Made by a program: the position numbers and the translations under genes
From: UBA920 sp038257015
GTDB lineage: Bacteria; Patescibacteriota; Doudnabacteria; UBA920
Direction: 5' to 3'
DNA: 7,304 bases
Assembly: GCA_038257015.1 (NCBI GenBank)
Contig: JBBSJS010000041.1
Span: 1 to 7,304 of the forward strand
Shown: piece by piece, positions 5,502 to 7,304 of the stretch
Layout: the number at the start of each line of letters is the position of its first letter
How positions within the stretch are numbered: position 1 is the stretch's first letter
Notes under the pieces: generated by a model
The model's database searches: none
What the model saw: the letters and a program-made list of their open reading frames with translations, nothing else
Told to the model about the DNA's origin: nothing

Positions 5502-6593
5502 TCAAATTAATTCCTGGGAAATTTTTTCATCAAAAATTGTCCCTTCTGGAATATTTTTGAAAAAATCTTTGATCGTTTGTTCACCTATCTGGTTTAATTG
5601 GATAGCTTCCACCAAATCTTTGATAGCACTAGCAATTTTTTCAACTGGTGGTTCAGGATTATTTACTAAATTTAATATTTCTTTTCTACAAACATTGATA
5701 TTTATTTCTTTATCAACCTCTTTTCTACTAAGGACATCAAAGCTATAAACTTTTTGGAACAAATCTCCATCATAAGAATCAGAAAGTAAAACTATTAGTC
5801 TGAATGCATTATAAAGTTCTATCTATCCATATAAAACTTTCCCCTGTGGATTTCCTTTGACAAATAAAGTATGGATAAACGATTTACTTAAGTTAGATGT
5901 TGCTATCAACTCATCAGGATAACAGTAACCAACATATTGATTCTTACATCCACCTTTAATATAAGGAATTAAATGAGCAATTAAATCACGCTTTCCGCCA
6001 TGATACATATAAAAATTAATTGCCATTTTACAAACAGAGCGAAGCTCTTCATGGCCAAATGACATATTAATAATGACACGAGGAATATACTCCTGTCTAG
6101 GAACTGCCATCTTTAATATCTCTTCAACATTTAATGAAGGATGTGTGCGATTAAATCCTGTTAAAATTTCTCTGATCTGCTTTTGGTTTTTAGCAAAAAT
6201 GTCAAGAGAAGGTTGTTCATTATCAGCTAAATTATCTCTAATAATCGGTTTAATAAAAACTTGCTTTCCACCTGAATCAAGAGAACTTTGTTCACCATTG
6301 TCAGTTCTAGTAGCTTGAATGGAAGGGTTAGTTCCTCTATCTCGCGGAATATTCAATAAAAGACCAAACGAGTTTAGTGACCGCGATAATGCTGCGTCAA
6401 TCCTATCTAAACTAGGGGCACATTGTTTACATATTAAAGATTCAGACTTTAATTTTCCACCTAATGAATTCAATATTATATGCTCTTTATAGGTGTTGTA
6501 ATCACTAATGTTATCATTGCAAATGTAGCATTTACCTATTGTTTGAGCAGTGTTATTGAATGCTCCAGATCTAGGGCTTTTTGGCGCTGCCAT
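5502..6593 (-). pseudogene. HNH endonuclease split by an in-frame amber codon
   Basis: The frame from ATG 6593 to TGA 5502-5504 is 364 codons with a single internal TAG at 5825-5823 (codon 257). No frameshift is involved. Residues before and after continue naturally: GNPQGKVLYG, stop, IELYNAFRLIVLLSDSYDGD. The N-terminal domain has CYIC (22-25), KEHIILNSLGG (36-46, with the EH pair of the active site) and CKQC (55-58), the layout of HNH endonucleases with two zinc-binding CxxC pairs (HNH_5-like). The remainder (about 60-362) is an unrecognised helical region, perhaps target recognition. If no suppression occurs, a 256-residue nuclease lacking its C-terminal 106 residues is made. TAG could arise from TAT or another codon by one substitution. 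TTAGG lies about 7 bases before the ATG as a weak ribosome site. The zinc-ribbon gene follows 101 bp downstream. Confidence 0.85.
5823..5825 (-). other. In-frame amber codon inside HNH gene
   Basis: TAG on the minus strand interrupts an otherwise continuous frame, between GGA (Gly256) and ATA. The following 106 codons (5822-5505) contain no further stop before TGA, and they start with aromatic and hydrophobic residues that read as ordinary protein. Confidence 0.85.
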
Positions 6594-6617
6594 ATTATTA
6601 CCTAAATCACCTTATAA

Positions 6618-6737
6618 ACCTTAGCAAATATCAAAAAGAACAAACTAGAAAATACCGCCCAGCCAGATCACGGTTATCCAACATGGGCAATTGTCGAGTC
6701 ACTCGCTAAACAAAACAAGCTGGCACGTTCAAGTTAG
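6618..6737 (+). pseudogene. Possible coding remnant, unrecognised
   Basis: About 39 plus-strand codons follow a TAA and end at TAG 6735-6737, reading NTAQPDHGYPTWAIVESLAK and QNKLARSS. There is no ATG or ribosome site in frame. Residue choice (PDHGYPTWAIVESL) looks like genuine protein, perhaps the C-terminal tail of a deleted gene. I do not recognise the family. Confidence 0.3.
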
Positions 6738-6835
6738 CCCCGCAGGATACAGTAAGGCAAAAACGTCTCGACGGCGCGAGCGAATGGTGCTGTGTAGATT
6801 AAGCTCCCATTTTTGATGGTGTCTTCTTTCATCAT
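6734..6835 (-). CDS. Possible 33-residue peptide or remnant
   Basis: The minus-strand frame from ATG 6835 (double ATG) ends at TAA 6736-6734: MMKEDTIKNGSLIYTAPFAR then AVETFLPYCILRG. The same frame is open upstream to about 6970 without a start. No ribosome site is seen. It may be a short peptide or the end of a decayed gene; its stop overlaps that of the plus-strand remnant. Confidence 0.22.
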   Translation of the reverse strand: MMKEDTIKNGSLIYTAPFARAVETFLPYCILRG

Positions 6836-6921
6836 TTGCAGTGGATTATTGAGCCGATACCTGCACAAAACGGCTGTTAACTTCAGGCTAACTTGACAGT
6901 AGCGGCAAACTACTACGAAAT

Positions 6922-7304
6922 TCAGCCATCCGTGTTGTTCGCACTCACTCCCCCGTAGCGAAGCGGGGCGTTAGCCATCGCATCCAACTCAACAGCCAAC
7001 AGCACACGAGCTTCCATCCCGTACAAATCCCGCAGCACAACCTTGACATTGGGAAACACAAAATACTCAGTTAGTTTGCCAATGCGGTAATTAAACGCTT
7101 TGTAGCGGTGTTTGAAGTACAGTTCCACATTCCCCCGGTGTTCCCAAAGTCCCAGCAGGTTAACAACAACATCCGAGTAATGCGCTCTCACATCCCGCTG
7201 TACCTCGGCTATCCGTTGGTCGATCGATCGGGTAGTAACACCGATTTTGTAGAAAATGTTGCCCGAAGCTTTCACTTCAAGAAAGTACAGCGAATTGATT
7301 AGAA
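6922..7304 (-). CDS. GIY-YIG nuclease (T5orf172/Mug113-like), start beyond window
   Basis: There are 126 codons up to TGA 6924-6922, and the frame is open through the right edge, so the true start lies outside. A GTG at 7275 is in frame but falls inside the conserved core and is unlikely to be the start. The visible sequence begins LINSLYFLEVKASGNIFYKIG: LYF and YKIG are the two short strands that name the GIY-YIG fold. SIDQRIAEVQ carries the conserved catalytic-helix arginine (residue 30 of the visible part), and GNVELYFKHRY and KLTEYF match the T5orf172/Mug113 type. It is a predicted DNA-cleaving enzyme of unknown target, commonly found in phage and mobile regions. The last dozen residues (APLRYGGVSANNTDG) are encoded by a palindromic repeat and its flank, so the C-terminus appears to have been remodelled by repeat insertion. 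Confidence 0.82.
   Translation of the reverse strand, partial: LINSLYFLEVKASGNIFYKIGVTTRSIDQRIAEVQRDVRAHYSDVVVNLLGLWEHRGNVELYFKHRYKAFNYRIGKLTEYFVFPNVKVVLRDLYGMEARVLLAVELDAMANAPLRYGGVSANNTDG
6951..6968. repeat. GC-rich palindromic repeat (CCCCG-loop-CGGGG)
   Basis: CCCCG (6951-6955) and CGGGG (6964-6968) enclose TAGCGAAG. The unit GTAGCGAAGCGGGGCGTTAG resembles small interspersed repeats often seen in cyanobacterial intergenic DNA. Here it lies inside the 3' end of the GIY-YIG reading frame. Confidence 0.6.

Larger units (their letters stand above)
6594..6921. other. Gene-poor interval with small coding remnants
   Basis: This 328-bp interval lies between the GIY-YIG gene and the HNH gene, both on the minus strand. 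No complete gene is convincing. It contains the HNH leader (6594 to about 6650), a plus-strand remnant at 6618-6737 and a minus-strand remnant at 6734-6835, whose stops overlap. Confidence 0.5.

Noticed and set aside
5557..6318. Plus-strand frames at 5557-5748 and 6073-6318
   Set aside because: Antisense shadows of the amber-split HNH gene.
7108..7302. Plus-strand 64-codon frame at the right edge
   Set aside because: Antisense to the GIY-YIG gene, whose motifs are clear on the minus strand.

Overview
The window looks like an accessory region from a cyanobacterium, probably filamentous. It has four HIP1 octamers (GCGATCGC at 186-193, 1933-1940, 1996-2003 and 5374-5381). It also has a heptanucleotide tandem array of the STRR type, a palindromic repeat of cyanobacterial style, and several proteins whose closest remembered relatives are cyanobacterial. 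Coding regions are AT-rich and almost all lie on the minus strand. All family names come from reading motifs by eye; no database was searched.

Layout, left to right. (1) At 1-165 (minus) is the 5' part of a small HNH endonuclease, cut by the window edge. (2) Divergent from it is a plus-strand small protein, 300-743 plus 1710-1880, with an Asn/Gly-rich middle and a helical C-terminal adaptor-like domain. (3) That gene is split by a 964-bp IS630-type insertion (744-1707) inserted at a TA dinucleotide. Removing the element and one TA copy restores a single 204-residue frame. The element's own transposase (762-1630, minus) carries three frame breaks. (4) 1881-2253 holds no convincing gene; it contains HIP1 sites, a short coding remnant and two nested inverted repeats (MITE-like). 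(5) 2254-4644 (minus) is a 796-residue NACHT-type STAND NTPase with an N-terminal domain that may be a PD-(D/E)XK-like nuclease fold. Its C-terminal tail resembles that of the disrupted small protein. (6) 4645-5049 is non-coding apart from a heptamer repeat array. (7) 5050-5400 (minus) is a conserved-looking cyanobacterial zinc-ribbon protein. (8) 5502-6593 (minus) is a second HNH endonuclease, split by one in-frame amber codon. (9) 6594-6921 holds only small coding remnants. (10) 6922-7304 (minus) is a GIY-YIG nuclease of the T5orf172/Mug113 type running off the right edge.

Together this reads as a defence or mobile-DNA neighbourhood: one NACHT sensor, three nuclease genes, a small protein sharing the NACHT tail-domain style, an IS and MITE-like debris. 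At least three genes are broken (adaptor protein, transposase, second HNH), so the region is decaying or undergoing phase-like inactivation. The most interesting ideas are that the NACHT protein and the IS-disrupted protein carry related adaptor tails and may be partners, and that the NACHT N-terminus is a variant nuclease-like domain.
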